Shown here: piece after piece, positions 10,380 through 22,818 of the stretch | Layout: every line of letters begins with the position of its first letter | Numbering within the stretch: the stretch's first letter is position 1 | Assembly: GCF_028372415.1 (NCBI RefSeq) | Contig: NC_092872.1 | Coordinates: 553,180,705 to 553,244,704, forward strand | Length of the DNA stretch: 64,000 bases | Direction of reading: 5' to 3' | Source: Notamacropus eugenii | Taxonomy: Eukaryota > Chordata > Mammalia > Diprotodontia > Macropodidae | Notes under the pieces: generated by a model | Database searches by the model: none | Seen by the model: the letters and a program-made list of their open reading frames with translations, nothing else | What the model was told of the DNA's origin: nothing | Position numbers and translations under genes: made by a program

Positions 10380-11149
10380 TGTAGCAGTAAGTACCCCAAC
10401 AAACACAGAAGGGCTTACTATCACAGGTTCTTAGATCTACATTTATAAAAAGAAAGGCAACTTTTGAGGGGTTAAGAATCACTTTAATCAAGCACATGTA
10501 TCATTCCTTTCACCAAGTACATATATCATTCAGTTAGTTCAGAGAGTGTAGCACCCTGAATTTCAAAGAAAATACAGAGAAATCAAAAAATCAACAGATA
10601 TGGTTTCTTCTGCCTGAATTCAACAAAGAATTGGACCCCAACTGTCTGACCATAATTACCAAAGAGGGAAGCATGATATCTGGGTTCTCAAAGCTGGGGG
10701 TCTCCTTAGCCACTTCCCAGAGTCCTCATCTGGCCAAACAAACACTTCCAATTAGTAAGTCCCAAAGTAACCAACAGACATGCCTTCCTCTGCCTGACCA
10801 TAGTTCAACAGACAGGTGCAGCTGTCTGACCAGTTACCAGAAAGGGAAACATGACATTTGGGTTCTCAAAGCCAGGAGGACTCCTTAGCTGCTTTCCAGA
10901 GTCCTCATCTGGCACTCAAACCTTCTTAGAAGAACTAAGCCCCAAAGTAAAACCTCAACTTAGGGTATTTACACCTTTTTTAGAGCCAGAAGGCATCACA
11001 ACCCTTTGACTCAGTGTCTTAATAGAAAAAACAAAAAGGGACTTGGGACCCTCCTACAAAGCAACTCCCCTAATCAAGTTTCCCACAATGGGCAGGCCCA
11101 TCAATGGGTGGGAAAGATCTTTAATCACATTAAAATAATTAACAATACA
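10380..11149 (-). mobile_element. LTR of the TGTAA...TTACA family with an internal duplication
   Basis: Reverse-strand member of the family at 968, 25211 and 62972. Landmarks on the plus strand are GGTTCTTAGATC, ACCCCAAAGTAA-type blocks, CATCACAACCC, and ATGGGCAGGCCCATCAATGGGTGGGAAAGATC near the end. It is longer (770 bp) than the other copies because a unit of about 180 bp is present twice (10590-10769 and 10770-10950). Solo-LTR-like fossil inside an L2. The LTR may extend some tens of bases further right. Confidence 0.65.
10590..10950. repeat. Tandem duplication (2 x about 180 bp) inside the LTR
   Basis: Both units contain CAACAGAYATG, TTCTGCCTGA, CTGTCTGACCA, GGGTTCTCAAAGC, CCAGAGTCCTCATCTGGC and CCCAAAGTAA in the same order. 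The units differ at many positions. The other copies of this LTR in the window carry the block once. Confidence 0.75.
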
Positions 11150-11350
11150 AATACATGCACTGTTTCTAGTTAAAGAAACTCTTGTTTCTCTACTTTACTC
11201 CTTGTAAATACTCGTGGTTGATAAAGGCAAGATTCAATAATAGGCACTTGATTATACTAAAACAAAAACAGCAAAAGATCCTGTTTTGATTGCTATCACA
11301 GTGCCTTGCACACAGTAGGTGTTTAATACGTGTTTATTGGCTAACTGATG

Positions 11351-11559
11351 ACATAGCTTTCCTAGCAGCCTTTTCTAGCACTGGTTGAATTTTAACTCGT
11401 ACATCTTGTCTCCTAAATTTACTATGTAATATGACTGTATTATTTAAAAGCAAAGGGCATATGAAGCATTCAAAGATTAATGTTTGAAAAAAGGTATCCT
11501 ACATTTTGTATTTTATTATAAGTACTAATATTCATGGTAGGGCCTTGGAATATTTCTTG
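11351..11559. other. Unique AT-rich stretch
   Basis: No recognisable repeat or gene. Confidence 0.35.
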
Positions 11560-13399
11560 TCTCCCATTGACACTTCCAGGTTTTCCTTTCACTACATCTC
11601 TTAAGTAACTTTTACACCTCATTCAATTCATGTTTATCACCCATTAAAGGTCTTCTGGTGATTGTTATCTGCTAACCTCCAGGATATTCTCCTTTCTTCC
11701 TCAACATGTTCAATTCCTGGTTCACATTCTTTCCTCCTTAATTCCTCCCTTCCTACTCATGAACTTTAATATACATATTAATACATGCTCAAACAGCCTT
11801 ATTTCCCAATTCCTCAGCTTACTCAGTCCTTCTGACCTAGTTTTTCATCCCACCACAGCTACAGAGATAGATGATTATAGCCTTAAACATGTCATCTTCT
11901 ATGATTGTTCCACATTGATGTTACAAAGTTCTAAAATTCCTTTATCCAGTCATGATCTACTGTTATTCCACCTCTCCCTCTACCTTGAAACTCTAAACCC
12001 TGTTCCTTATCCTTACTATGACCTCCAATCCCTCCACTCCTCATTTTTTCCCAGGCCATCACTACTTTATTGTCTACAGTCTTCTCTTTTCTCCATTTTG
12101 ACCCCTTGGTGAACCAATTCAACTTCTACACTATCCTTTTCTCTTCAATCACTTGCATTTTTACCCTGTCAAAGATCTTGCCCTGACAAATCCCAAACTT
12201 AGATTACTCTCATCATCTGCTGATTTGCAGACCACTGAATGAAACTGGAGAAAATTATGAAACTGTGTTGACTAGGTCTACTAAAAATTTGTGTACATAA
12301 TCTTACTGGGTCCTCACTGTGGCAGAATAATGCTTTTACACCTCCTAACGAATTCACCACCCCACTAAATAAAGTGACTTTTCCAAATTCTTTCAGCCCT
12401 CCTCAAATCTCTCATACCTTTGCCTCTCCCCACCTTTTCAGGGGATAACCTTACTTCATGTTTCACCTTAAAAAATAAATGAAGCCATTCTCTAATAGCC
12501 CTCTCTCTTCTCCCTTCTTCCTCTTTTATAACTCAGATACCTTCCATTACTACCTCCTTCTTCACCCCCATTTCACATGAAGAGGTAGCTCTTCTCCTTA
12601 CCAAGACAAATCCTCTACTTGCACAAATGATCCCATTTCATCTCATTTTCTCCAACAGATTGCCCTGCTGTCATCCCCATACTCTTTAATTTTTAATCTC
12701 TCCCTGTTTACCTGATTTTAATCTACTGCCTAAAAGCATGCCTGTTCCCTAAAATCTCTTCCATCCCCCAAAACCTCTTTATTTGTCCCTCCTCAGTAGC
12801 TATCATGCTATATTTCCCCTCTTCCAAGCTTCCCTTTTACTATTTCACGGTATCATCATCCTCTCAGTTATCCAGGCTTGCAACCTAGGTGTTATTCTAG
12901 GCTCCTTATTCTCACTGCCCATAACCAATCAGCTTCTAAGTCCTGTCATTTCTATCTCTGTAACATTTCTCATATATATCCTTTTCTCTCCTTTGACATT
13001 ATCACCATCCAAGTCAGGTCTCGTCATCTCACATGCATACTGTTGTAATAGTCTACTCGTTGGTCAACCTACTTAGTCTCTCCCTACTGTAAGCCATCTT
13101 GTATTCAACTATCAAAGGGATTTTCTTAAAATTCAGGTATTACTATGTCACCCGCTCATTCAGTAAACTTCAGTTGATTAGTATTACCTCTGGGATCAAC
13201 TATAAGATCCCCTATTTAGCTTTGAAATCCTCACAAAGTATCTCTCCCTCCTACCTTCCCAGTCTTTGTACACATTACTCCCTTTCACATGTTCTGTGAT
13301 CCAGTGACATTGGTTTTTGTTCTGATCTCTACATATAGCCCTCCATTTCCTGACAAAAGTCTCCCAGGACTGGAAAACTCTCTTTCTCTCTCTTTCCCT

Positions 13400-13473
<74 letters not shown>

Positions 13474-13600
13474 ATCTCTGTCTCCTGCCTTCCCCGGCTT
13501 CCTTCAACCTACAAAAATAAAGTTCCATCTTTTGCAAGAAATCTTTCCCAATCCTCCTTAATCTTACTACCTTCCCTTTGGGATTATCCCCAATTTGTCA
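11560..13600 (+). mobile_element. Long L2 LINE copy, decayed
   Basis: Pyrimidine-rich sense-strand L2. The part from about 12380 is clear: GGCTTGCAACCTAGGTGTTATTCTAGGCTCC, CCAATCAGCTTCTAAGTCCTGTCATTTCTA, GTAATAGTCTACTCGTTGG, TTCAGTAAACTTCAG, TCCTCCTTAATC in L2 reverse-transcriptase and 3' order. The stretch 11560-12380 is less certain and probably upstream L2. ORFs here (for example 12783-13076) are chance survivors of the L2 ORF. A TC array interrupts it at 13381-13475. Confidence 0.65.
13381..13475. repeat. (TC)n microsatellite
   Basis: About 95 bp of TC/CCTC repeats inside the L2 copy. An ORF encoding serine-leucine repeats across it is an artefact. Confidence 0.97.
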
Positions 13601-13612
13601 TCTATAGACCTA

Positions 13613-13755
13613 TCTGAGCATGTTTATGTATATGTATACATATATAAATATATATGTATATGTATATGTGTGTTTGTATGTCTGTATGTATATGTATACA
13701 TACCCATATGCATACATATCCATATTCCTATCTATGCATATAGTTATTCACATAT
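13613..13755. repeat. ATGT/ATAC low-complexity DNA
   Basis: Irregular TATGTATA/CATATC repeats. Confidence 0.9.
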
Positions 13756-14190
13756 GAAGAGAACTGGAAGGCTACACATCCCACAGGCCAAGGTTACCTG
13801 GGGAATCTTTAGTCTAATATGTGTGAGTCTGTGCCAAGAAGTTGTGTGCTCCATATGAAAGTCCTGTGGTCTAGATAAAGGTACCATGATTCCATTACAT
13901 TCATCCTTTATTAAAGCTTATGCCAGACCAAGTAGGAGACAATGGTCAAGGCTGAATTTAGGGAAAATAAGAACAGACACTTCAGCCACTATCACATGCC
14001 TATATGTGACCCATGAGCCTGATGACTCTTGAATCCATTTGTTTCCATATGTTAGCCTTATATGAATTACTAGGAAAGTTTCATTTTTGTTCCTACTAGG
14101 ATTCCTACTAGCCTTAAGATGTTAAAATCTACTGCTTTCATGAAATACATTGATCTCCATCTCAGAAATTCTGTCCTGACCCATTAAAAA
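13756..14190. other. Unique stretch
   Basis: No recognisable gene or repeat. Confidence 0.35.
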
Positions 14191-14440
14191 GTCACTATTA
14201 CATATGTGTATATATGTGTATGTATATATGTGTGCATATGTACATGTGTATATGCATGTATATATTTTCATAAGTACATATGTGTGGCTTCATATACACA
14301 TATGCATATATTTATGATATAGACACATGCATGCATACATATGTGTACGCATGTGTGTATAATTTGTATTTATACATATACACACTGTGTATGTACATAT
14401 TATATTATGTGTGTGTATGTGTGTGTGCATAATTACTTTC
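14191..14440. repeat. ATGT/TATG-rich low-complexity DNA
   Basis: About 250 bp of irregular alternating purine-pyrimidine sequence (TATGTGTATATG, CATATGCATA, CATGCATGCATAC). Confidence 0.9.
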
Positions 14441-14444
14441 CTAG

Positions 14445-14830
14445 TACAGAAAAGGTATTATGTTAGAAAGTAAGAATAGAAAGATAAAATTGCTGATAAT
14501 CCCTGACCTCAAAGTACTTACAGTCTAATGGTGGGATGGAGTACAACTGTGTACACAAATAAGCATAATACATGTTAGAATGTAATGGGAGAGAAGCAAA
14601 GTGAACTTTGAACATTTGAAAGAGAGAGCTAGGTTCAGCAAGGTGGGGGAGGGTGAGAATGGATTATTAGGAAAGCTTCATGGGAAAGGGGTCACACCCA
14701 AACTCGGCTTTAAAGAAAATGTATTTAACAATTAGAGATGAAGAGGAATATAGGACCAATATGGGGCAATACCAAAGTACAGAGGTAGGAAAGGGAAGAG
14801 GCTATTAGTCAATGAGATTGAGTTCCTGAG
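14445..14830 (-). mobile_element. L2 LINE fragment
   Basis: Antisense L2: CCTGACCTCAAAGTACTTACAGTCTAATGG, GTACACAAATAAGCATAATAC, GGAAAGCTTCATGG, CGGCTTTAAAGAAAATG. Confidence 0.6.
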
Positions 14831-14887
14831 CACAGGTAGCTTAATTGAGATAAACCTTATATTTTTCCAGGACCCTAGTATACTACT

Positions 14888-15400
14888 CTAATACATAAAT
14901 CAATAAACATTTATGAAGTGCCTGCCATGTGCCAGACATTGTGCTAAATTCTGGGGATTAACGAATAAAGAGACAAAAGAAACCTCTCAAGAAGCTTACT
15001 ACCCAATGTGAAAGACACCATGCAAACAAATACATACAAGGCAAGCTATATACAGGATAAATAGGAAATAATTAACCCAAAGAGGTCAATTCGATTAAGA
15101 GGAGTTGAGAAAGGCTTCCTGTAAAAGATAGGATTTTAGATGGTAATTAGAGGAACCCAGGGAGGTGAGGAGTCATAGCAGAGGAGGAAGACCATTCCAA
15201 GCATAAGGGACAGTCAGAAAAAATGTCCTGAGCCAAGAAATGGAGTGTCTGGTTTTGGGGACAGGAGGTCACTGTATTAAAAAGTGCACATCCGGGAGGA
15301 AAGGTAGGAGGGAGCTAGGTTAGGAAGGGCTTTGAAGCCCAGATAGATGATGTTTTGGATTTGCATGCATACTCTGAACACATTATGTATTGAACACATT
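14888..15400 (-). mobile_element. L2 LINE 3' part
   Basis: Antisense L2 starting at the 3' tail: CAATAAACATTTATGAAGTGCC, CCATGTGCCAGACATTGTGC, AAGAAGCTTACTACCCAATG, CAAACAAATACATACAAGGCAAGC, GAAAGGCTTCCTGTAAAAG, GGTTAGGAAGGGCTTTGAAGCC. One of the clearer L2 copies here. Confidence 0.8.
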
Positions 15401-15489
15401 TTTAAAAAATGAATCTTCATTGAAACTGTGTTAATAATCCCGGTGTGGCTGAATTTGAGGAGGGGGGAAGAAAGTAGAGGAATAAAGTT

Positions 15490-15742
15490 GAAAGGGTAAA
15501 GCCCTTCCTAACCTAGCCCCCTTCTACTGTCCAGTTTTCTTGTACCTTACTCCCTGACACATACTTTTGTGAGACTGGCCTCCTGTCTGTTCCAAAAATA
15601 GATATTCCATTTCTTGCCTCAGGATATTTTCTCTTGCTGGAATGTTCTCCTCTGCTATGGCTACTGACTTCCCTGGCTTTCTTTAAGTCCCAACTAAAAT
15701 TCCATCTTTGACAAGAAGTCTTTCCCAACCCCTCTTATAAAA
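15490..15742 (+). mobile_element. L2 LINE fragment
   Basis: Sense L2: CACATACTTTTGTGAGACTGGCC, CTTGCTGGAATGTTCTCC, CTTCCCTGGCTTTCTTTAAGTCCCAAC, GACAAGAAGTCTTTCCCAACCCC. It abuts the antisense L2 at 14888-15400. Confidence 0.7.
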
Positions 15743-15879
15743 TGCAAAGAGTAGGTAAGAAACTAAATTTGGGCCATTCAGTGCAATCATTTGAAACAAA
15801 GCTCTTTCTGTGGGTTCTAGGAGTTAGAACATAAGAAGAAGCCTTGATAAATTTCTCCTACTCATTTCAGGACCTACAT

Positions 15880-16560
15880 TTGAGAACAAGATCTTCTTCA
15901 GATTATTGATTGCGGTAAATCAGCCATACACAACTTCCAAGTACAAATAGGATTTATTAAGGGATGTTCTTTACAAACAACTGAGAAGAGGAAGAAATGC
16001 CACAATTGTCCAAATCTGTGTCCAGATAGTAATGGTAGTAGTGGTAGGGGTAGTGTTAGTAGTATAGCCCCAAGGTATAGCCCCTCTTCATACAGGAAAA
16101 GTTCTTTATATGATGTATATCAGGTATCCTCCCTTGCTTTTAGTGGATTTCAAGATCATCATTAGTGGGGAAGCTAGCTGTTATCCCTTACTTCTACTCA
16201 CAGATCTAGACTCTGGAATTTTTGAGCATTATAATTGGTTGAAACACACAGGAGGGAGAAAGGGAAGTGGAGGAGAATGTACCCTATCCTATGGCTGATG
16301 TGGGGCCTGTTCTTCCAGAGATGTTTTTCATGACCTTATTCAGATTTCTGAGACTGTTAGTCATGACCACAGACAACAATCAATGGAGCAAAATTTTGTT
16401 TGTGGACCAAATTTCTGATTTAGTTCAACTCTCTATGGTAGTCTCCCAATTCTAACGTATGCTGTATATACAATAGGCAGGTTTTAGGGCTCTTTCTTCA
16501 GTACTCCATATGTTGTTATGTGTCTTGCCTCTATGAGATGAGAGCCAGCAAACAATTGCC
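15880..16560 (-). mobile_element. Possible LTR (unrelated to the TGTAA family)
   Basis: On the minus strand a TATAAAG-like box (about 16105) lies roughly 150 bp upstream of an AATAAA signal (plus-strand TTTATT near 15955), which resembles an LTR promoter and polyadenylation layout. Ends are not defined and no second copy exists in the window. It could be unique DNA with chance signals. Confidence 0.3.
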
Positions 16561-16589
16561 TAAGGTGTGAATAAGCCCTAATTTAGAAC

Positions 16590-16725
16590 CAGATTGGGGA
16601 GGTCCTTCAGTGCCAGTTAGAAACCTTTGAACTTTGTCTTTTTAGGCAGTAGGGAGCCACTGAAGGTTTTGTAGCAGGAGAAATTTTGTAAGACCTTTGC
16701 ATTAGGAAGTTCTGGCTACATCCCA
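16590..16725 (-). mobile_element. L2 LINE fragment
   Basis: Antisense L2 block: GAACTTTGTCTTTTTAGGCAG then TAGGGAGCCACTGAAGG. Confidence 0.55.
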
Positions 16726-17340
16726 TCCTCTGCTATGTTGGTGTCATCCAGATTCTATATGATAGCTCGCTGCTGTCTAGAAAAAAATTGCAGGACTTGA
16801 TTCTTTTTACCAAACTTTCCAAAAACAGATTATTAGAGGCTTCCTGTTCTGGTTTTAGGATGTGCTGATTCCCACTGCGGCATCCTGGCAAGGATTACCA
16901 TGGAATATTTAGAAGCTCAGACAGATTTCACTGGAACTATTCCTTGTTTTGAGTTTATATGGCTTGATACCCTTAGAGTTTTGTTTTTGTCTGAACCCAT
17001 ATGGCCAAGCTGAAACTCCAGATGAGACTGGCAAGGGTTCTTTCTTCTCTGTTCATCTACACTGCCTATGGGTACAGGGAGGTTTTTGGTTTCCCCTGCC
17101 AGGCCCACATGTTTATGCTTTCCTAAAATAGGACTCTGGATACTCATAGACATACAGTCAATTTTCTGACCATGGATAAATAGTCTGGTAGTCTTCTGAG
17201 TTTTCTTGGGCTCTCAACCCACAAGGACTCTCTGTGCTAGAGTCTACTGTGTATTGAAGTGTTCTGAACAAACTTCTCTGAAAACAGAGGTTAATTCCGA
17301 AATTTGTTGCCTTGATTAGTTAGTCATATCACTTCCTAAT
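16726..17340. other. Unique stretch
   Basis: Two antiparallel ORFs (16917-17153) overlap here. Neither has a recognised domain, start context or neighbour, so I do not call a gene. Confidence 0.35.
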
Positions 17341-17344
17341 GAAC

Positions 17345-17545
17345 ACTAAATCATAAAATTTAGAGATCAAAGGGATATTAGAAATCATTAAACAGTACAC
17401 CACTCCCTTATATAATAGATTAGGAAGTCCACAAAGAAAAGTGACTTGAACAAGCTTACATAGATGAGGGAAAGCAGAGGCAGAGACAGAGACATAACAG
17501 AAATGAAATTTGACCTGTGTTCCTGTGACTGAAGAGTCATCATAC
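17345..17545 (-). mobile_element. Old MIR-like SINE
   Basis: Weak pattern: TAGAGATCAAAGGGATATTAGAAATCATT, TATAATAGATTAGG, AAAGTGACTTGAACAAG. The same family layout recurs, better preserved, at 18420 and 27030. Confidence 0.45.
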
Positions 17546-18104
17546 CCAAAAACTGATCTGTTGAGAAGCTATACACAGATAAGCCCATGGTATAAAGTGG
17601 AATGAAGGGAAATTTACATGTGCCTTGTCACATATTAAGTTTGAACTTAGTGATTATAACTATTGGTGGAGTCTCCACCACCACACACACAAACACACAC
17701 TCATAGAAAATATCCAGGGATTCCACAAAGAGTACAGCTAAAGTTATTTTCCCCCTGATGACTAAATTCTCAAAAGGACAAGTGGTTCATATTTCTCGAG
17801 TAAACATATGTTATACAGAACTTATATTAGTGGGCTTGTCCATAAATCAAAGTAATAAAAACCAGCTGTCCTAACTACCCACAAGTTACTGGTTTTACAG
17901 ATTCAGGTAAGGGCATCTAAAAGACAGTTGTTTGGAAGTCTATGGTTTCTAGAATATAGAACATAGATGAGAAAATGTGGGAATTGGAAAGAGAACTAAA
18001 AGGTCATCTGACACAAAATTCCTTTTTATTTTACAAATAATAAAAGGAGGAAAAAAAATCTTAGACCTACAGACAGACCTGTAACTTTCATTTATATATT
18101 AATG

Positions 18105-18710
18105 TTCTTTCCATTTACATGGCTGTGGTTATTGAGTATATTGCTTTCCTGGTTGTGCTTACTTCACTTTGGTTCAGTTTTTTTATGACTGATATTCATA
18201 TTTCTACATGTCATTTCTTTTTTTCCATAATAGTACTTCCCCAATTACATGTAAAGATAGTTTTCAACATTTATTTTTGTAAAATTTTGAGCCCAAATTG
18301 TTCCCTCTCACTCCCTTCCTATCGCAAGACAGTAAGCAACATGAAATAAGTTAGATGTGCAATCATCTACATAGAATTTCTTACCATCTAGTAATATTCC
18401 ATTACATTCACACACCAGTTTCAAAGGACCACAGATGGAGAGCTGGAAGGGACCTCATAGGCTATAGAGTAGTTTTTCCCTTTCCCTATTTTTAGACAAT
18501 CCTTCATTTTACTAATGAGGACACTAAGACCCAGGGAGAGTAAGTCACTTGGCCAAGGTTACGTGTAGTATATGTCAGAAGATGAGCTAGGATTTGTGTT
18601 TCTGATTTCAGAGATAGTACTTACCATACTTTTTCAGCCCTTCCCTGATTAGTGGGCTTCTACTTTCTGTCCAGTTCTTTACTATATTCCATTTACATAT
18701 AATATAGTAT
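18105..18710. mobile_element. LINE 3'-UTR-like fragment split by a SINE
   Basis: CCATTTACATGGCTGTGGTTATTGAG, TTTTCTACATGTC and TAATATTCCATTACATTCACACACC belong to a block common in marsupial genomes (probably L1 3' region). It continues after a SINE at 18640-18710 (CCCTGATTAGTGGGCTTCTACTTTC). Orientation is not assigned. Confidence 0.5.
18420..18618 (-). mobile_element. Old MIR-like SINE
   Basis: GAGCTGGAAGGGACCTCATAGG, TCATTTTACTAATGAGGACACTAAG, TAAGTCACTTGGCCAAGG. Inserted in the LINE fragment. Confidence 0.7.
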
Positions 18711-19478
18711 ATCTATTATGTAATGTGTGTGTGTGTGCATGTGTGTGTGTATATGGAAACTATCTTTGACTTCCTTGGAGAGTTAAGTGGAACAGAGGTA
18801 TCTCAGTTTCAAAGATTACACATGACATCTGAATCACCCTGTTGACACATCAAATTTTCTGCAAAACTTACCCCCACTCAGTCCAATCTTTTTCATGTGA
18901 ATTTTCCTTTAGCTGCATCTTTCCCATCTTATGCATTTGTACTGACTTTTCAAATGACAGTTAAGGACTTGCCATCTATCTCTATTAAATTTCATCTTAA
19001 AGTGCTACACATAAAACTATCTCATTCCTTCCAGTCATAAAGCAATAAACCCCCTTCAACAGGATCTAAGATGAGCTCTCTTTGAAGCAAGTTCCACACA
19101 GTAGTAAGTTAGTTTTAAAGGGATTCTTGTTTCATTAGCATTACAATCAAGCGTTTCTGTTCAACTGGACTTTGGAGGCCACTGAGTCATTATTGCCCAA
19201 ACATTTAGAAATCCTGTCTAGACTCTTCCTAGAGCACATATCCTTCCTGTTTCTAATTGTTCCCTTTATTTTACCAGAATTTCAATAGCTAAGCATAAAT
19301 GGGGATATGAGGGACAAAAAGCAACCCTTCACATATATCCCTGGGTGTCTTCTCTCTCTGGTCTTGCTTTGCTTATGTCCCAGATTATTCAGCAAGGAGT
19401 TTGAGTCATACTCTTTAGCACAGGATATTGAAAGCTCCTGGTCAGGATCCAGCTTTCCCTGGCTGCTAAAATGCTAAT

Positions 19479-19479
<1 letters not shown>

Positions 19480-19557
<78 letters not shown>
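19480..19557. repeat. (CA)n microsatellite
   Basis: About 78 bp of uninterrupted CA. Confidence 0.99.
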
Positions 19558-19558
<1 letters not shown>

Positions 19559-22019
19559 CTTCTCTATGTCCTCCTTTGCTTTATCACCTTCAATGTTAAT
19601 ACACTCCAAGTCTGCCGCATCATCACCTTGCTATCATTAAGCTTTGACACAGCCCTGTCACCTGAATCGACATCAGCATCTTTCTCTGCCATGAGCTCAG
19701 CAGAGTCTGGAACCAGCTTTCATATGCCTTTGTGTCTTTGTCCACTATGGGAATTTCAAGATCAAATGATAGTGAAATACAGGTGGTTTGGTAGGCTAGT
19801 GACCACAATTCTGCAGTGGGAAAAAGCTGGCTAGCTAACAAAGGCTCACAGGAGAATGGTAGGCCTCTGTTGTGACTAAGTTTGGAATGCAGCAAAAGGG
19901 GCTTTGGATAAGGATGTCTGAGAAAACTCCTCCTTTTGTTTTCAGTTTCTTTTCTGCAGTTGAGGAGACTTCAAGTACTGGAAAGGTTGTCAGGAGATCA
20001 CAGAATCATGGATCAAAAGTTAGGAGAATTCTAGCTTCTTCATTTTACAAATATGGAAATTGAGGCATGGGGTAAGATTTTGTTTTACTTAGCCCCAGGG
20101 GCAGAATCTGGAGCTTTAGGTAGATATGGCAGAGAGGCAGATGTAAGTTTGAGGTAAAGAAAGGTTTTTGTAATAATTAGAGATGTCCAAAAGGGGAATG
20201 GTTTGTCATGTCCATGCAATAGCAAATTTCCTCTCACTCAGGGTTTTAGGCGGATAGGGAATGGCCACTTGTCAGAAATATTGTTGTGGAGGCCAAGTCT
20301 TGATACTGAACTTCATGTTAAAGTTCAGTTCTGCTCACCTATGGCTGTAGAATCACTGTCCCAAGCTTCAGACTTTTTGGTGCTAGTGTTTTCAGGCCTA
20401 CTTCTGGGTGTCTAAAGGATTTTCAAGCTTCCAAAGTGGCATGATCTGGGGAAAGGTATGGTCACTGTTGTCATGACCTGTGTTCTGGTCTTTATACACT
20501 TAGGAAGGGCCCCAATTCCCTTGCAGTCACAAATACTAATATGCCTCTCTGCCCTGGAACTGTGACCAGAGTCCTAATGCTTCCATCTCTCCTCTCTCCT
20601 CTGGAACTGCAAGCTGGAACTATGTATGGGAAATGGAATTGTGGAATAGCACTCATTCTTGTGCCAAGTGCCAGCTTAGGGTCTCCTGTAATTCTTTTCT
20701 GACCATTTGTCTAATCCCCTTACCATCTCTGGGCTCAGAGCTCCCAAGCTGTTTCTGCTGCTCTCACAGCTGCCTCCAAGGTCTACCACTCATGTTACCA
20801 CTCTGAGATGACCCTCACCCTGATGTCAAAGACCTTCCCTTCTGACCTCCTAAATTCTCTTGGTCTAGAAAAATGCTTCACCTCAACCTTTTATTAGCTA
20901 TGCCACTTCAGAATTTAATATGACACATTATTTTAAGGTTGTGTGGAGAGAGATTTGGGGAGAGGTTGAGTGGTTGTTGCTTCTAATCTTGACATTTTCA
21001 TCTACTTGGTCTTTCCTATATGGATGAACCTGTCTAACTATTTTGAATGATCACGAATCTCTACCAGGAGTTCCTGCAGTGTCTTACTGCTTCATGCAAC
21101 TTAAATAATGTCTTCTACAAGCAGGCACATCTGGAGGACCTCATCATCCACTGGGAATCCCCACTCAATCTGGAATCTCCATTGCATCTCCCCCATCACA
21201 GTGGCAAATACTTTTAGTGAGCACGCATCTCCCTATTTTGTATTTATTGCTAGAGGACAATGGAGCAGGGTTATTTCTTCTGTTTCATCTTCCAGGAAAT
21301 CTTGAATGATTTTGCCACATGAATGGGAGGTACCTGGTCTATAAGGTGGTGTTTTTATTACACTAAAACAAGTATATTCCTTTGTAAACAACAACTATTA
21401 CAAAGGGATCTTATATTTTCTTCATCTTTCAATCTCTAGTTCCCCTTACAGAAGTGAAATTTAAGGATAAGAAGACCTGAAGTGTAGTTGTAATTGCTGG
21501 TTCATTCATTTATCAATGAACTTACTTAGTAAGGAATTATGGAGCCTATTCCATCTTAACTGAGCTTTTTCTTCACAACCACCAAAAAGAACTTTGTTTT
21601 TCTTGTACATGCGTAGTTTCTTCTACTTTATGAAGAGATCTATACTTCAGAGTACCAGATAAGGCATTTCATACATTTCTATTGTAGGACCAGTACCACA
21701 TAACAGTTTTTCATAAGATTTAAAATTTCACATGTACTTAGAGATCATCTTTGTAAAATTCTTCATTTTACAGAAGATTAAATCAAGGTCCAGAGAGGCT
21801 GAGGGTTGTCCAAAATTTCTTAGGTAGTCGGGCTGAGGATGAAACAGTTATCTAGGTACAAATCCAGAGCTTTTCTGGTACCAAGTTGTCATTAAATGTA
21901 TTGGCTTGGAATAAGTTGCTCAAGTATCAAGAAACTTTCTAAATATGCAGGATATTTTCAGAAGTGCTTAGAGTGGTGCCTAACACATAGAAGGAAATGT
22001 TTATGGACTGATATGAATT
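19558..22019. other. Mostly unique stretch
   Basis: Two faint MIR-like SINE remnants (about 19992-20075 and 21735-21885, with CATTTTACA... and GGTCCAGAGAGGCTGAGG). The remainder is unassigned. Sense and antisense ORFs of 63-90 codons (19623-20063) overlap each other and carry no recognised domain. Confidence 0.4.
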
Positions 22020-22202
22020 AGAATCACAGAAATTTAAATCAAGAAGTGGTCTTAAAGATAATCTATTCTAACTCCTTCATTTTAAAGGTCAGGAAATGGA
22101 GTTCCAGTAAGTTACCAAGATACAATAAGTTATTGGCAGAAATGAACTTAACATTCTTGACTCATAGCATACTGGTATTCTGTCCATTATATCATGAGAT
22201 CT
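22020..22202 (-). mobile_element. Old MIR-like SINE
   Basis: GAATCACAGAAATTTAAATC, AACTCCTTCATTTTAAAGGTCAGGAAATGG, and a terminal TATTCTGTCCATTATATCATG. Confidence 0.6.
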
Positions 22203-22752
22203 TTTGAAGTAATTCATCAAAAATGGGGAATATGAAAATATAGTTAATACTTAAAAGTATTTCATTTATCTGATAAATTCATTAATGTAGAAACTCTTGT
22301 TACTTAATGATTTCTGATGATAGTGTATTGGAAGGGGGAAAAAGATGAAATTATTTATACTTTAACATGAGAAAAATTGAAAGGTTCTGGAAACTGAAGG
22401 ACATGATTTTGTAAGTATATGAAATAGTTTTTGTTAAAAGTTGGGAGGATATTGATAGGGGAGCAGGAAATAAAGTCTTATACAGAATAGATTATATCTT
22501 TATTAGCAATTTTTGAATGTCAATGAGACCACAGGGCTTCATATATTTAAATTTATCAACAAGGACACATCACCAAATATGCTAGCTTTTTACAACCTCA
22601 TTTTTATGTGTGTTAGACTTTAACATTTCCCCAACTAGATTATAAGCTTGTAGAAAGCTTCTATATGTCCCCCGCAATTTACATTCATAGGTGACACCTT
22701 GTAATCAAGGACCTTGAAAACTAGGGAAAGGATTACATCAATTTATAGTTCA

Positions 22753-22754
<2 letters not shown>

Positions 22755-22816
<62 letters not shown>
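22755..22816. repeat. (GT)n microsatellite
   Basis: About 62 bp of uninterrupted GT. Confidence 0.99.

Positions 22817-22818
<2 letters not shown>

Larger units (their letters stand above)
9711..11350 (+). mobile_element. L2 LINE 3' part, split by an LTR
   Basis: The left part (9711-10379) runs in L2 order: CTACTCAGTAAACTCTAGTGGCTCC, TCACTTCCAGGATCAAGTAC, TTAATTCTAGTGACTTCC, and ends in CCCAGTGCT. The expected L2 tail, CACAGTGCCTTGCACACAGTAGG then GTTTATTGGCTAACTGA, reappears only at about 11295-11350. The LTR at 10380-11149 and roughly 140 bp next to it sit between. This dates the LTR insertion as later than the L2. Confidence 0.7.

Noticed and set aside
11759-12112. 117-codon ORF
   Set aside because: Lies in the pyrimidine-rich probable L2 copy; composition-driven open frame without a host domain.
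15880-16560. Confident retroviral LTR
   Set aside because: TATA and AATAAA spacing alone is weak; no defined ends or second copy, so kept only as a low-confidence feature.
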